A stretch of DNA of 29,507 bases from an uncultured Eubacterium sp. (GTDB lineage Bacteria; Bacillota; Clostridia; Lachnospirales; Lachnospiraceae): contig NZ_CALGRE010000030.1 of the NCBI RefSeq assembly GCF_937958975.1, positions 1 to 29,507 of the forward strand, written 5' to 3'. Shown here one piece after another: positions 15,025 through 23,252 of this stretch. Within the stretch, counting starts at the first letter, position 1, and each line of letters begins with the position of its first letter. Under the pieces are notes generated by a model that worked only from the letters and a program-made list of their open reading frames with translations, ran no database searches and had not been told where the DNA came from. The position numbers and the translations under genes were made by a program.

Positions 15025-17658
15025 ATGGCAAACAAATGGGTATACCTTTTTAGTGAAGGTAATGCTAACATGCGTGAGCTCCTCGGTGGTAAAGGTGCTA
15101 ACCTTGCAGAAATGACAAGCTTAGGACTTCCGGTACCTCAGGGATTCACTATTACAACAGAAGCTTGTACTCAGTATTATGAGGACGGCAGAGAAATCAA
15201 TGATGAAATTCAGGGACAGATTAACGAGTATATCGTAAAAATGGAAGAAATCACAGGAAAGAAATTTGGTGATAAGGAAAATCCATTACTTGTATCTGTT
15301 CGTTCAGGAGCTAGAGCTTCCATGCCGGGTATGATGGATACAATTCTTAACCTTGGTCTTAATGAGACAGTTGTTAATACAATTGCTGAAAAATCAGGAA
15401 ATGCCCGTTGGGCTTGGGACTGCTACAGAAGATTTATCCAGATGTACTCTGATGTAGTTATGGAAGTTGGTAAGAAATATTTTGAAGAACTTATCGATAA
15501 GATGAAAGCTGACAGAGGAGTTTCACAGGATGTTGAGCTTACAGCTGAAGATTTAAAGGAATTAGCTGGTCAGTTTAAGGCAGAATATAAAGAAAAAATC
15601 GGTGAAGACTTCCCGGATGATCCTAAGGAGCAGTTAATGGGAGCTGTTAAGGCCGTATTCCGTTCATGGGACAACCCTCGTGCTAATGTTTACCGTCGTG
15701 ACAACGATATCCCTTATTCATGGGGTACAGCTGTAAACGTACAGTCAATGGCATTTGGTAACATGGGTGATGACTGTGGTACAGGTGTTGCATTTACAAG
15801 AGACCCTGCTACCGGTGAAAAGCATCTTATGGGTGAATTTTTAAAGAACGCTCAGGGTGAGGACGTAGTTGCAGGTGTTAGAACACCAATGCCAATTGCT
15901 CAGATGGAACAGGAATTCCCAGAAGCATTTGCTGAATTTGTAAAGGTTTGCGAAACACTTGAAAATCATTATAGAGATATGCAGGATATGGAGTTTACTG
16001 TTGAAAACAGAAAACTTTATATGTTACAGACAAGAAATGGTAAGAGAACAGCTCAGGCAGCTTTGCAGATTGCTTGTGACCTTGTTGATGAAGGCATGAG
16101 AACAGAAGAAGAAGCAGTAGCTATGATTGACCCAAGAAACTTAGATACATTACTTCATCCACAGTTTGATGCAGCTGCATTAAAAGCTGCTACACCGATG
16201 GGTAAAGGTCTTGGCGCTTCACCGGGAGCTGCTTGCGGTAAGGTAGTATTTACAGCTGATGATGCAGAAGCTTGGAATGCAAGAGGAGAAAAGGTTGTAC
16301 TTGTACGTCTTGAGACATCTCCGGAAGACATTACAGGTATGAAAGCATCTCAGGGTATCTTAACAGTTCGTGGTGGTATGACAAGCCATGCAGCCGTAGT
16401 TGCCCGTGGTATGGGTACATGCTGTGTATCCGGTTGTGGTGATATCGCTATGGATGAGGAAAACAAGAAGTTCACATTGGGTGGAAAAGAATTCCACGAA
16501 GGAGATTATATCTCAATCGATGGTTCTACAGGTAACATCTATGATGGTATTATCGAGACAGTTGACGCTCAGATTGCTGGTACATTTGGACGTATCATGG
16601 GATGGGCTGACAAATATAGAACACTTAAGGTTAGAACAAATGCTGATACACCGGCTGATGCTAAAAAAGCTAGAGAACTTGGTGCAGAAGGTATTGGTCT
16701 TTGCCGTACAGAGCATATGTTCTTCGAGGAAGACAGAATTGCAGCGTTCAGAGAAATGATTTGTTCTGATACAGTAGAAGAAAGAGAAGCTGCTCTTGAA
16801 AAGATTCTTCCATATCAGCAGGGAGACTTTGAAGCACTTTATGAAGCTCTTGAAGGTAATCCGGTTACAATCAGATTCCTGGACCCACCTCTTCATGAAT
16901 TTGTTCCTACAGAGGAAGATGACATTAAGAAATTAGCTGATGCACAGGGCAAGAGTGTTGAAGATATCAAGAATATCATCACATCACTTCATGAATTTAA
17001 CCCTATGATGGGTCACAGAGGACTTCGTCTTGCTGTAACTTATCCGGAAATTGCTAAGATGCAGACAAAGGCTGTTATCCGTGCAGCTATCAATGTTCAG
17101 AAGGCACATGCTGACTGGGCAGTAAAACCGGAAATTATGATTCCATTATCATGTGATTCTAAGGAATTAAAATATGTTAAGGATATGGTTGTTGAAACAG
17201 CTGATGCTGAAATTGCAGCAGCAGGTGTAGAACTTGCATACGAAGTTGGTACTATGATTGAAATCCCAAGAGCTGCTCTTACAGCTGATGAGATTGCAAA
17301 ACAGGCAGACTTCTTCTGCTTCGGTACAAACGATTTAACACAGATGACATATGGATTCTCAAGAGATGATGCCGGTAAGTTCTTAGATGCTTACTATGAT
17401 GCTAAGATTTTTGAGAATGACCCATTTGCTAAGTTAGACCAGACAGGTGTTGGTAAGTTAATGGAAACAGCTATTAAGCTTGGTAAGCCGGTTAACCCTA
17501 ACCTTCATGTTGGTATCTGTGGAGAACACGGTGGAGACCCTTCATCTGTAGAGTTCTGCCATAAGATTGGTCTTGACTATGTATCATGTTCACCATTCCG
17601 TGTACCTATTGCCAGACTTGCAGCAGCACAGGCAGCTATTGCAGAAAGTGGGAAATAA
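15025..17658 (+). CDS. ppdK: Pyruvate, phosphate dikinase
   Basis: The enzyme interconverts pyruvate, ATP and phosphate with phosphoenolpyruvate, AMP and pyrophosphate, a key step in anaerobes that use pyrophosphate-linked glycolysis. The 877 residues match the usual length (about 874-880). In order there are an ATP-grasp nucleotide-binding domain (from 'LLGGKGANLAEMTSLGLPVPQGF', with 'SVRSGARASMPGMMDT'), the swivelling phosphohistidine domain with 'GGMTSHAAVVARGMG' and catalytic His455, and the C-terminal PEP/pyruvate barrel ('GLCRTEHMFF', 'FGTNDLTQMTYG', 'GICGEHGGDP' with the active-site Cys). AGGAGGAAG precedes the ATG. Its codon use favours GGT, GCT and CGT more than its neighbours, as expected for a highly expressed gene. 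It stands alone between its own promoter and terminator and is core metabolism, not part of the glycan operon. Confidence 0.98.
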   Translation: MANKWVYLFSEGNANMRELLGGKGANLAEMTSLGLPVPQGFTITTEACTQYYEDGREINDEIQGQINEYIVKMEEITGKKFGDKENPLLVSVRSGARASMPGMMDTILNLGLNETVVNTIAEKSGNARWAWDCYRRFIQMYSDVVMEVGKKYFEELIDKMKADRGVSQDVELTAEDLKELAGQFKAEYKEKIGEDFPDDPKEQLMGAVKAVFRSWDNPRANVYRRDNDIPYSWGTAVNVQSMAFGNMGDDCGTGVAFTRDPATGEKHLMGEFLKNAQGEDVVAGVRTPMPIAQMEQEFPEAFAEFVKVCETLENHYRDMQDMEFTVENRKLYMLQTRNGKRTAQAALQIACDLVDEGMRTEEEAVAMIDPRNLDTLLHPQFDAAALKAATPMGKGLGASPGAACGKVVFTADDAEAWNARGEKVVLVRLETSPEDITGMKASQGILTVRGGMTSHAAVVARGMGTCCVSGCGDIAMDEENKKFTLGGKEFHEGDYISIDGSTGNIYDGIIETVDAQIAGTFGRIMGWADKYRTLKVRTNADTPADAKKARELGAEGIGLCRTEHMFFEEDRIAAFREMICSDTVEEREAALEKILPYQQGDFEALYEALEGNPVTIRFLDPPLHEFVPTEEDDIKKLADAQGKSVEDIKNIITSLHEFNPMMGHRGLRLAVTYPEIAKMQTKAVIRAAINVQKAHADWAVKPEIMIPLSCDSKELKYVKDMVVETADAEIAAAGVELAYEVGTMIEIPRAALTADEIAKQADFFCFGTNDLTQMTYGFSRDDAGKFLDAYYDAKIFENDPFAKLDQTGVGKLMETAIKLGKPVNPNLHVGICGEHGGDPSSVEFCHKIGLDYVSCSPFRVPIARLAAAQAAIAESGK

Positions 17659-17797
17659 TCGTTTATGGTGTCAAAAGCCCCTAAACATAGGCAATTTCAC
17701 AGTTTCTAAGGACTACTTGAAAGAGTACAAAAAGTTCGATAAAAACATGAAAAAAGCGGGTAAATGGGAAGACATCAACGTAACGATTACGGTTTGA
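17659..17797 (+). pseudogene. Remnant coding fragment after ppdK
   Basis: Between the ppdK stop and the terminator is a stretch that reads like the C-terminus of a protein ('TVSKDYLKEYKKFDKNMKK' then 'GKWEDINVTITV' and a stop at 17795-17797). It has no start codon or ribosome site of its own; the same frame runs back into ppdK out of phase. A second frame from ATG 17665 gives only 14 residues. I do not recognise the family. It is most likely a leftover of a gene removed by an older deletion or insertion. Confidence 0.35.
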
Positions 17798-17808
17798 TAA
17801 AAATAATC

Positions 17809-17844
17809 AGGGAATCATACTTTTAAAGTATGGTTCCCTTTTTT
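17809..17844 (+). terminator. Rho-independent terminator downstream of ppdK
   Basis: The left arm 17809-17823 pairs with 17825-17839 (one T-G pair in the middle) and is followed by a run of T at 17839-17844. It should end the ppdK transcript. Confidence 0.92.
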
Positions 17845-17849
17845 GTTAT

Positions 17850-17903
17850 AGCGACGAGGCAAGTGGTCATCAGGCTTGCATGAATGAACATTTGCCGACC
17901 GCT
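17850..17903. repeat. Imperfect inverted repeat, intergenic hairpin element
   Basis: AGCG (17850-17853) pairs with CGCT (17900-17903). Inside, 17858-17870 pairs with 17884-17896 over 13 positions with one mismatch and one G-T pair. No T-run follows. The type resembles short palindromic elements scattered between genes in Lachnospiraceae. Confidence 0.6.
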
Positions 17904-17906
17904 AAT

Positions 17907-17941
17907 CAGATACGAGATATGCATAGCGTATCTCGTATCTG
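17907..17941. repeat. Perfect 13-bp inverted repeat
   Basis: CAGATACGAGATA (17907-17919) is followed after nine bases by its exact reverse complement (17929-17941). It lies directly after the previous hairpin. No T-run follows, so it is not a normal terminator. It could be an RNA hairpin, a protein-binding site or a mobile-element end. Confidence 0.75.
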
Positions 17942-18017
17942 TTATAGGAAAAAATAAGAAAAATTATTAAATCCAGGTTGTCAAAAGTAGATTAAGAAAA
18001 TGGAGGCGGGTCTATTG

Positions 18018-18052
18018 CAAGATACGCATTTGTATATACAAATACATTCTTG
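18018..18052. repeat. Palindrome ATTTGTATATACAAAT with flanking half-sites
   Basis: The 16-base perfect palindrome at 18028-18043 is flanked by CAAG (18018-18021) and CTTG (18049-18052), which are also inverted. The shape suits a dimeric DNA-binding protein, but no gene next to it explains it. Confidence 0.5.
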
Positions 18053-18333
18053 TTAGGAAGAATCCTAAAACCTCTATATTTCAAATATTGGATTGGTGGG
18101 TGAATTTGCTTCGAGGAGATGCCAATTGGACACTAATATTCTAAATAATTTGAACTGAAATTTTGTAATTGATAAAATAATGAAATATCAATTTAGTTAT
18201 AGATATGGTAGAATATAGAAAATGGTTTTGAATGGGATATAATAGTGTGAGTATGACGTGATAAAATGCGAATGGTACCGTTGGTAATCAATGAGTTAAA
18301 TAATCTGTCAATAAAATATGTAGTGTAGTTTAA

Positions 18334-18370
18334 AAGTCGGTTTTACGAAAATGTAAAATCGGCTTTTGCT
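18334..18370 (+). terminator. Hairpin with downstream T-rich tract
   Basis: 18334-18346 pairs with 18353-18365 over 13 positions around a six-base loop, then a T-rich tract follows. It lies before the next gene, so it ends either an unseen small transcript or readthrough from upstream. The arms are almost self-complementary, so it could also work in the reverse direction. Confidence 0.65.
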
Positions 18371-18457
18371 ATTTTATTACAGTAACTCCTATGGTAAAAT
18401 AATAACAGCGTATTTAGAACGGAACAAGAAAAAATAGATTTTAGGGAGGAGGTATAT

Positions 18458-19563
18458 GTGGATTTATCAAAATCAATTGATTTTTTATTAGAAAATGGTG
18501 GTGATGTAATGAAATATCGCCTGCATAAAGAAATCATAAAGGATATTTCAAAAAATGAAGAGGAAAACCTATTAGAGAAAGTGATGCAGACACCAAAATA
18601 TAGACTGTTAGAGAGTTATGTAAAAACAATGGATATATTGGAATTGGTATGCACTCTTGGGACAAGTTTAAAGATACCACATTGCAGGATGGGGAGGCGG
18701 CGGCACGTCTTTTATCAAATTATGGTATTCCAAAAAATGAGCCGATTATTAGAAACTTTATTAAGGCATTGCGTGATGATAAAATTTTAGAGGAAGAGTT
18801 TTCATATTATCATCCAAAAATTGCCCGATTTCAAAATCGACATTATGGGCTTCGGAATGGTACGGGGCTTATGGTGTTAATCTATACATGCCAGGCTCTT
18901 TTAGAATATGGGGATGATGAGGAAGTAAGACCGTTTGTAGAAATATCGTATCGAGCGTTTGAAAGTTTGTTACATATCAGTTCGCTAGATGATATTACAA
19001 AGTTTAATGCCAAACTAAAGAAAAAATATAATTATCCATATATTGAAGAGAATACCTATTTTCCATGTCAGTATCATTTGGAAACATTGGCAAATACCAC
19101 CTTATGGAGAAATGAGGAAAGTATCGATACATTAGTAGAAGTCATCAATTATCATAATCAAATTATGGAGGAAGGAAATCAGATTACTGTAAAGATTGGA
19201 AGTAAATATGTTGGAACCTTATGGTCTTACACTGCACCATTTAAAGAATATGAGCCAAATAGTCTTACCAGTGTGGCACAGTTAAAAGCAATCACGCATC
19301 TTGCAATGGTGGGTGGAGATAAGATTGAGGTAGTGAAAAAAGCGTGTAATCTGTTTATGAAGCACTAGGAGAGGATGGAATCGTGCGTGCAAATTTTGAA
19401 AGTTCTTATCAAAAGAGACGATTTAAGGAAGGACTAAAATATCCGGGATCATATGCAGAAATAGCACTAGAACAGGAATATAGAAATGATATAGCTATCT
19501 GGTGTGAATTAACTTTCTGGGCTGTTAAGTTGTTAGATATTGTTGAAAATTTTAATAAGTAAT
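18458..19563 (+). pseudogene. Hypothetical protein gene broken by one or two frameshifts
   Basis: A GTG start at 18458 has an excellent ribosome site (AGGGAGGAGG). The frame gives 'LSKSIDFLLENGGDVMKYRLHKEIIKDIS' and is then lost. Good coding resumes one frame away with 'NNGYIGIGMHSWDKFKDTTL' and runs to a stop at 19368. Adding one A to the A5 run at 18622-18626 would join the two parts. A second join is possible: one extra T near 19358 would continue the protein to the stop at 19561-19563 ('EALGEDGIVRANFESSYQKRR' onward). Restored, the protein would have about 368 residues, mostly helical. I do not recognise its family. The last 59 codons could instead be a separate small gene starting at GTG 19383, which has GGAGAGG upstream. 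Confidence 0.65.
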
Positions 19564-19575
19564 GGAGGTATTGTT

Positions 19576-20085
19576 ATGAATCAAGTTATCAAAGTTTACA
19601 AGCAGCAAGTTCCTGCAATGAAGTTTGTGGGAAAGAAGTATGTAGGAGATGATGTATATAGCCATTGGGGAGAATGGTTTGCAAATGGATGGTTTGATAA
19701 AGTCGAAGATGCCATGGGTGGTGTAGATAATATCCTTAACATTTGGAAAGATGGTGGAGGATACGTTGGATTAGAATTTCGCAAAGAGGGGGAACTTTTA
19801 GAGTATTGGATAGGAATGTTTGCAACGACTGATACGGTTGTTCCAGAAGGATTTGAATGTGTTCAGTTCGAAGCGGGAAATATAGGTGTCTGCTGGAACT
19901 ATGGTGGGGAGGATGAAGTACATGATGTTGGTAATAACTGGAAATATATTCTAAAAGACGGAATGGAATTTAAGTTAGATGAAAGAGGATATGTTGCACA
20001 GTTTGAAAATGGACTTTGTCCTAGATTCACAACACCGGATGAAAATGGAAATGTTATATTAGATTATTGTTTTTATGTTAAATAA
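19576..20085 (+). CDS. GyrI-like / AraC effector-binding-domain protein
   Basis: The protein has 169 residues and no DNA-binding domain. The start 'VPAMKFVGKKYVGDD' followed by 'WGEWFANGWFDKVED' and the late 'YWIGMFATTDTVVPEGFECVQFEAGNIGV' match the small-molecule-binding fold of GyrI-like proteins and AraC-type effector domains. I choose ATG 19576, preceded by TGGAGG, rather than the ATG at 19540, which overlaps the previous frame. Such free-standing domains bind hydrophobic or cationic compounds, and some protect against toxins or act as hydrolases. The ligand here is unknown. It starts the run of small accessory genes. Confidence 0.75.
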   Translation: MNQVIKVYKQQVPAMKFVGKKYVGDDVYSHWGEWFANGWFDKVEDAMGGVDNILNIWKDGGGYVGLEFRKEGELLEYWIGMFATTDTVVPEGFECVQFEAGNIGVCWNYGGEDEVHDVGNNWKYILKDGMEFKLDERGYVAQFENGLCPRFTTPDENGNVILDYCFYVK

Positions 20086-20111
20086 TGGATGATAGTTATG
20101 GAGGTAAATGA

Positions 20112-20570
20112 ATGAATATCAGAAACATGACTGTACAGGATTATCTGGAAGTAGACCAATTAATGCAGCAGTTGCATAAGCTTCATGTAAAAGGAAGACC
20201 GGATTTATATGTTGATTTACAGCATCCATATTCGCTGGAAAATTTTCGACAGAAAGTAGAAAGTGCGGAACATATTTTACTTCTTGCAGAAGAAAATGGG
20301 AGAATCCTTGGAATTTGTTTTGTTGCAATGAGAGAACGCAGCATGATGGTAAATCAACGAACTGCATATATGGATGATTTATTTGTATGCGAGGAAGTAA
20401 GACGACAGGGAATTGCAACGAAATTATTCAAAGATGCTGAGAAAAAAGCAGTAGCCCTTGGGGCAAAAAGATTAGATTTAATGGTCTGGGATTTTAATCA
20501 ATCAGCCATAGGTTTTTATAAGTCATTAGGCATGACAGAGCAGAGATACATTTTTGAGAAAGAACTATAA
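20112..20570 (+). CDS. GNAT-family N-acetyltransferase
   Basis: The protein has 152 residues with the GNAT acetyl-CoA binding motif A, 'MDDLFVCEEVRRQGIATKLF' (pyrophosphate loop at residues 97-102), and motif B 'NQSAIGFYKSLGM'. GGAGG lies seven bases before the ATG; an out-of-frame ATG sits between. It should transfer an acetyl group to a small molecule or a protein amine; the substrate is unknown. It is one of three unrelated GNAT genes in this array. Confidence 0.92.
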   Translation: MNIRNMTVQDYLEVDQLMQQLHKLHVKGRPDLYVDLQHPYSLENFRQKVESAEHILLLAEENGRILGICFVAMRERSMMVNQRTAYMDDLFVCEEVRRQGIATKLFKDAEKKAVALGAKRLDLMVWDFNQSAIGFYKSLGMTEQRYIFEKEL

Positions 20571-20613
20571 TGTGTTAAATATAAACTAAGTCTGAATTAT
20601 AGGAGAGTGGAAG

Positions 20614-21189
20614 ATGCAGGAAGAATATTTTGAAGTTAAAGGAAATGAAGGTCGTGTTGTGTCTGCATTGTCGGAGTATATGAGTGAGGGAAGTGCAAAA
20701 GTGGTGTTTAATAATCTCTCGCGATTTAAGGGGATTTTTGAGGAGGGTGAGGTATACAAGGAAATTTGTGAATCTGTGGAAGAAGACACAAGTAAGTTAG
20801 GTCTGATGATACCTAAAACAAATTATTATATCAATTTAAAAAGGAATACAATAGTTCTTATTGGAGTTTTATTGGATGTCAGGTTTACAAAAGGATTCTT
20901 AAGTGCCGGACTGGGTGTTTTGGGAATAACAGCGGATAAGATTAGGAAATTAAGTGATAAGGAAAAATGTGTATTGTTACTAATAAAATCAAAGGCAGTT
21001 ATTGTTGAATCAAATGAACAATATATGGCGAAAAAACCGTTGAAATGTATGAACTATGTGTCTGAATGCGATGATAGAGATTATAACCGATGTAATATAT
21101 CAGGAGAGGAGCTTAACAAAATTGTAAGCAAACTGAAAGAGCAAAACATAATCAAACAGGTGGGCGATATATTGGTATATTGTTTTTAG
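20614..21189 (+). CDS. Unknown 191-residue protein, partner of the metalloprotease gene
   Basis: I do not recognise the family. The start ATG has TAGGAGAG upstream. There is a hydrophobic middle ('NTIVLIGVLLDVRF', about residues 72-85, then a Gly-rich 'GFLSAGLGVLGITADKI'), a Cys-containing stretch ('MNYVSECDDRDYNRCNISG'), and a C-terminal part ('GEELNKIVSKLKEQNIIKQVGDILVYCF') that reads like a winged-helix end. No signal peptide. The next gene starts 36 bases later, so the two are likely co-expressed. A role as substrate, inhibitor or regulator of the protease is possible but inferred from position alone. Confidence 0.7.
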   Translation: MQEEYFEVKGNEGRVVSALSEYMSEGSAKVVFNNLSRFKGIFEEGEVYKEICESVEEDTSKLGLMIPKTNYYINLKRNTIVLIGVLLDVRFTKGFLSAGLGVLGITADKIRKLSDKEKCVLLLIKSKAVIVESNEQYMAKKPLKCMNYVSECDDRDYNRCNISGEELNKIVSKLKEQNIIKQVGDILVYCF

Positions 21190-21224
21190 GAAAAATTTTA
21201 TTCGTAAGAAGAAAGGTAATACAA

Positions 21225-22328
21225 GTGATTGATAAAGAAAAACTTTTGTCTGATTTTTTTGGAAATAACTACCATAAACCTATGGTTGTAGCTCCTGAAG
21301 AGTTTATGGTAATTCAAAAGAATGGAATTATGGATTTGGAAACGCTGTTAGAATTTGAAACATTAGTATCTGAAAGAATGCCGAATGGCTGCTTTATAAT
21401 AATTAATGATGAACAAGTGAATGCATTTGCTATGAAAAAGAATGATATTTCAGTGGTCGCAATAAATGCAGGGTCAATTAAAAAGATAATGTACAGTGCA
21501 AATCTCATGATGTTAAGCGATAAAATTCTTCTGGGAATAGGGGATATGTCAGCGTGCCGTGAAAATATTATTGCGGAAGAATATCTTATTACAGAGGATG
21601 GGGACAATGTGCTTTTGTATATTTCGGGAGATTCTACAAGAGAAGCAGTAGGGTATATGATTGCAAATCTTGCGGTCAGATTTATGTTGTATCATGAAAT
21701 AGGACACCACGAGGAAGGGCATGTAAAGAGACTTAATGATAAATACAGTCTTTTTTGCAAAGAAGTTTCAAATGATAAAGAAAGGATTGAACTGGAAGAG
21801 AGAAAAAAGATGGAATTTGAAGCGGATATGTATGCAATGACTCAGATTGTTAATGATTTTGAAATCTTAGCAGAAATTTGGGGAAAAGTACTAAATCTTG
21901 AAGTTACATATTCTGAAATGTTTCAGTTGCTCGTACCAGCTTTAGTTATCGTGAAAGAAAATCTTGGTATGGATGTACATAATAATGAGCAAATTGAAAA
22001 TAGTTTTTATTTGCCCAATATAATAAGGGTGGTTATTGACTTCGCAATTATATTCATGGACAAAAAAGTGAAAAAAGTATTGTGCAATGATATTGCTGTG
22101 ATGTTTGAAACAGATAGTGAGTATCGACAAATGTTTGAAAAGGAAAATAATCTGATAGTATTTGACAGCGAAGGGATGTTAACAGAAGGAGCATATGTGG
22201 CTTATATTTCATTAATGATAGTACAGACGGAACATGCTTATTGCGATATATTTGTCGGAAATAATTATCCGATTGCGTTTGAATGGGATACGAAGGCAAT
22301 AGACTGGTTTTTACACTCATATAAATAA
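21225..22328 (+). CDS. Gluzincin-type zinc metalloprotease (HEIGH motif), GTG start
   Basis: The protein has 367 residues and no signal peptide. 'LYHEIGHHEEGH' gives the zinc ligands His157 and His161 and the catalytic Glu158. About 35 residues later 'EFEADMYA' gives the third ligand, probably Glu197, in the ExxAD pattern of M48-type and related peptidases. The N-terminal part ('NAFAMKKNDISVVAINAGSIKKIMY') has the usual strands of this fold. A long C-terminal part of about 160 residues is unassigned. I choose GTG 21225 because AAGAAGAAAGG lies about ten bases upstream; the upstream ATG at 21180 overlaps the previous gene and has no site. The cytosolic location and the unknown partner gene set it apart from secreted proteases and from membrane-bound M48 enzymes. 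Confidence 0.8.
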   Translation: MIDKEKLLSDFFGNNYHKPMVVAPEEFMVIQKNGIMDLETLLEFETLVSERMPNGCFIIINDEQVNAFAMKKNDISVVAINAGSIKKIMYSANLMMLSDKILLGIGDMSACRENIIAEEYLITEDGDNVLLYISGDSTREAVGYMIANLAVRFMLYHEIGHHEEGHVKRLNDKYSLFCKEVSNDKERIELEERKKMEFEADMYAMTQIVNDFEILAEIWGKVLNLEVTYSEMFQLLVPALVIVKENLGMDVHNNEQIENSFYLPNIIRVVIDFAIIFMDKKVKKVLCNDIAVMFETDSEYRQMFEKENNLIVFDSEGMLTEGAYVAYISLMIVQTEHAYCDIFVGNNYPIAFEWDTKAIDWFLHSYK

Positions 22329-22342
22329 AAAGAAAGTTTCCT

Positions 22343-22645
22343 GTGAAGAATATCAAAGCGATTATGGCAGATAATATCAAAGGGGCAGATAAGGTGGGGA
22401 TGATAACAGCAACGAAATTGTTAAAGCAATTTGAAAGTCTGGAGAATGTTTTGGCTAATGCGGAACAGATTGACAAACCGAGTATCCGAAAATCCGTTAT
22501 AGAAAGTAGGGATAGGCTGAGGAAAAATTATCAGATAATTAAATTGACTGACAGAGCAGAGATTACATTTATATTAGAGCAATTGAAGTATAGTGGAGAG
22601 AGATTTAAAACGAATGATGTGTTAGAAGGCATCAGGTTAAAGTAG
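22343..22645 (+). pseudogene. C-terminal fragment of a 5'-3' exonuclease (FEN-like, H3TH domain)
   Basis: The 100 residues match only the helix-three-turn-helix DNA-binding part of the Pol I-type 5'-3' exonuclease family ('DNIKGADKVGMITATKLLKQF', then 'SLENVLANAEQI'). The metal-binding nuclease core is missing; the family usually has about 250-300 residues. The motif usually written GDxSDN is shortened to 'ADN'. The only start is GTG 22343 with a poor ribosome site, and a stop in the same frame lies just upstream. It is most likely a remnant left by gene turnover in this array. A small DNA-binding protein cannot be ruled out. Confidence 0.7.
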
Positions 22646-22770
22646 AGGCAAACATAATTGTGCTTCAAGCTTATAATTGTAATTAAAAATCAAAGACGGT
22701 TGTATGTAAGGAAGAAACATAATTAAGCTCAATTTAGTGTTGGATGATTCGGTTTAAAAGAAAGGAGAGT

Positions 22771-22810
22771 ATAGCAAATTGCTACGGTAGGAGAATTGAA
22801 GTTAGAGGAG
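22771..22810 (+). repeat. 40-bp leader repeat, copy 1
   Basis: This stretch, including the ribosome site AGAGGAG, recurs at 28430-28469 with one difference in 40 bases (G at 22781, A at 28440). Here it leads straight into the ATG of the intact Nudix gene. Confidence 0.9.
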
Positions 22811-22817
22811 TTTATAA

Positions 22818-23252
22818 ATGGTAGAAGTAAAATTTTATGATAGTATAGATGATAAATTTCTGAAATTTGCAGTTATCATTTCTAAAACAAATGGTAAATG
22901 GATATTTTGTAAACATAAAGAAAGAGATACTTATGAAGTACCAGGCGGGCATAGGGAAAGTGGCGAAGATATTTTAGCTACTGCTAAGCGGGAATTGATG
23001 GAGGAAACGGGTGCGACAGATTTTACCATCAAACCAATCTGTGTGTATTCGGTTAAAGGACAAACAAATATGATGGAAAATATAAACGATGAAACATTTG
23101 GCATGCTTTTCTTTGCAGAGGTATTTTCTTTTCAAGAAATACATAGTGAAATAGAGAAAATTTTAATTACGGATAACTTAGTTGAAAATTTGACTTATCC
23201 TTTAATTCAACCTCAATTAATTAAAGAAGCAAAAAACAGAGGATATTTATAA
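22818..23252 (+). CDS. Nudix hydrolase (intact copy)
   Basis: The protein has 144 residues with a perfect Nudix box: Gly44, Glu50, Arg58-Glu59-Leu60, Glu62-Glu63, Gly65. The family cleaves nucleoside diphosphates linked to another group, often to clear damaged or toxic nucleotides; the exact substrate is open. AGAGGAG lies seven bases before the ATG. Residues 31-144 and the following DNA are duplicated at 28798-29228 with one base change. The gene follows the exonuclease fragment and precedes the HIT gene. Confidence 0.93.
   Translation: MVEVKFYDSIDDKFLKFAVIISKTNGKWIFCKHKERDTYEVPGGHRESGEDILATAKRELMEETGATDFTIKPICVYSVKGQTNMMENINDETFGMLFFAEVFSFQEIHSEIEKILITDNLVENLTYPLIQPQLIKEAKNRGYL

Larger units (their letters stand above)
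17845..18457. other. Gene-free stretch rich in inverted repeats
   Basis: No open frame with a ribosome site or recognisable product was found in these 613 bases. It holds three inverted repeats and a terminator listed separately, a lone TATAAT at 18238-18243 without a good -35 box, and an extended -10 (TGGTAAAAT, 18392-18400) that could drive the next gene. A short RNA between the TATAAT and the terminator at 18334 is possible but not supported by anything else. Confidence 0.6.

Noticed and set aside
16513..16896. Long antisense open frame inside ppdK
   Set aside because: It is a shadow of a certain gene on the other strand; no ribosome site and no recognisable product.
17567..17658. Gene start inside the ppdK 3' end, continuing to 17797
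   Set aside because: The overlapping part is ppdK in another frame; only the part after 17658 reads like separate coding sequence, kept as a remnant.
18209..18243. Promoters TAGAAT and TATAAT in the gene-free stretch
   Set aside because: Neither has a recognisable -35 box at 16-18 bases; too weak to list as promoters.
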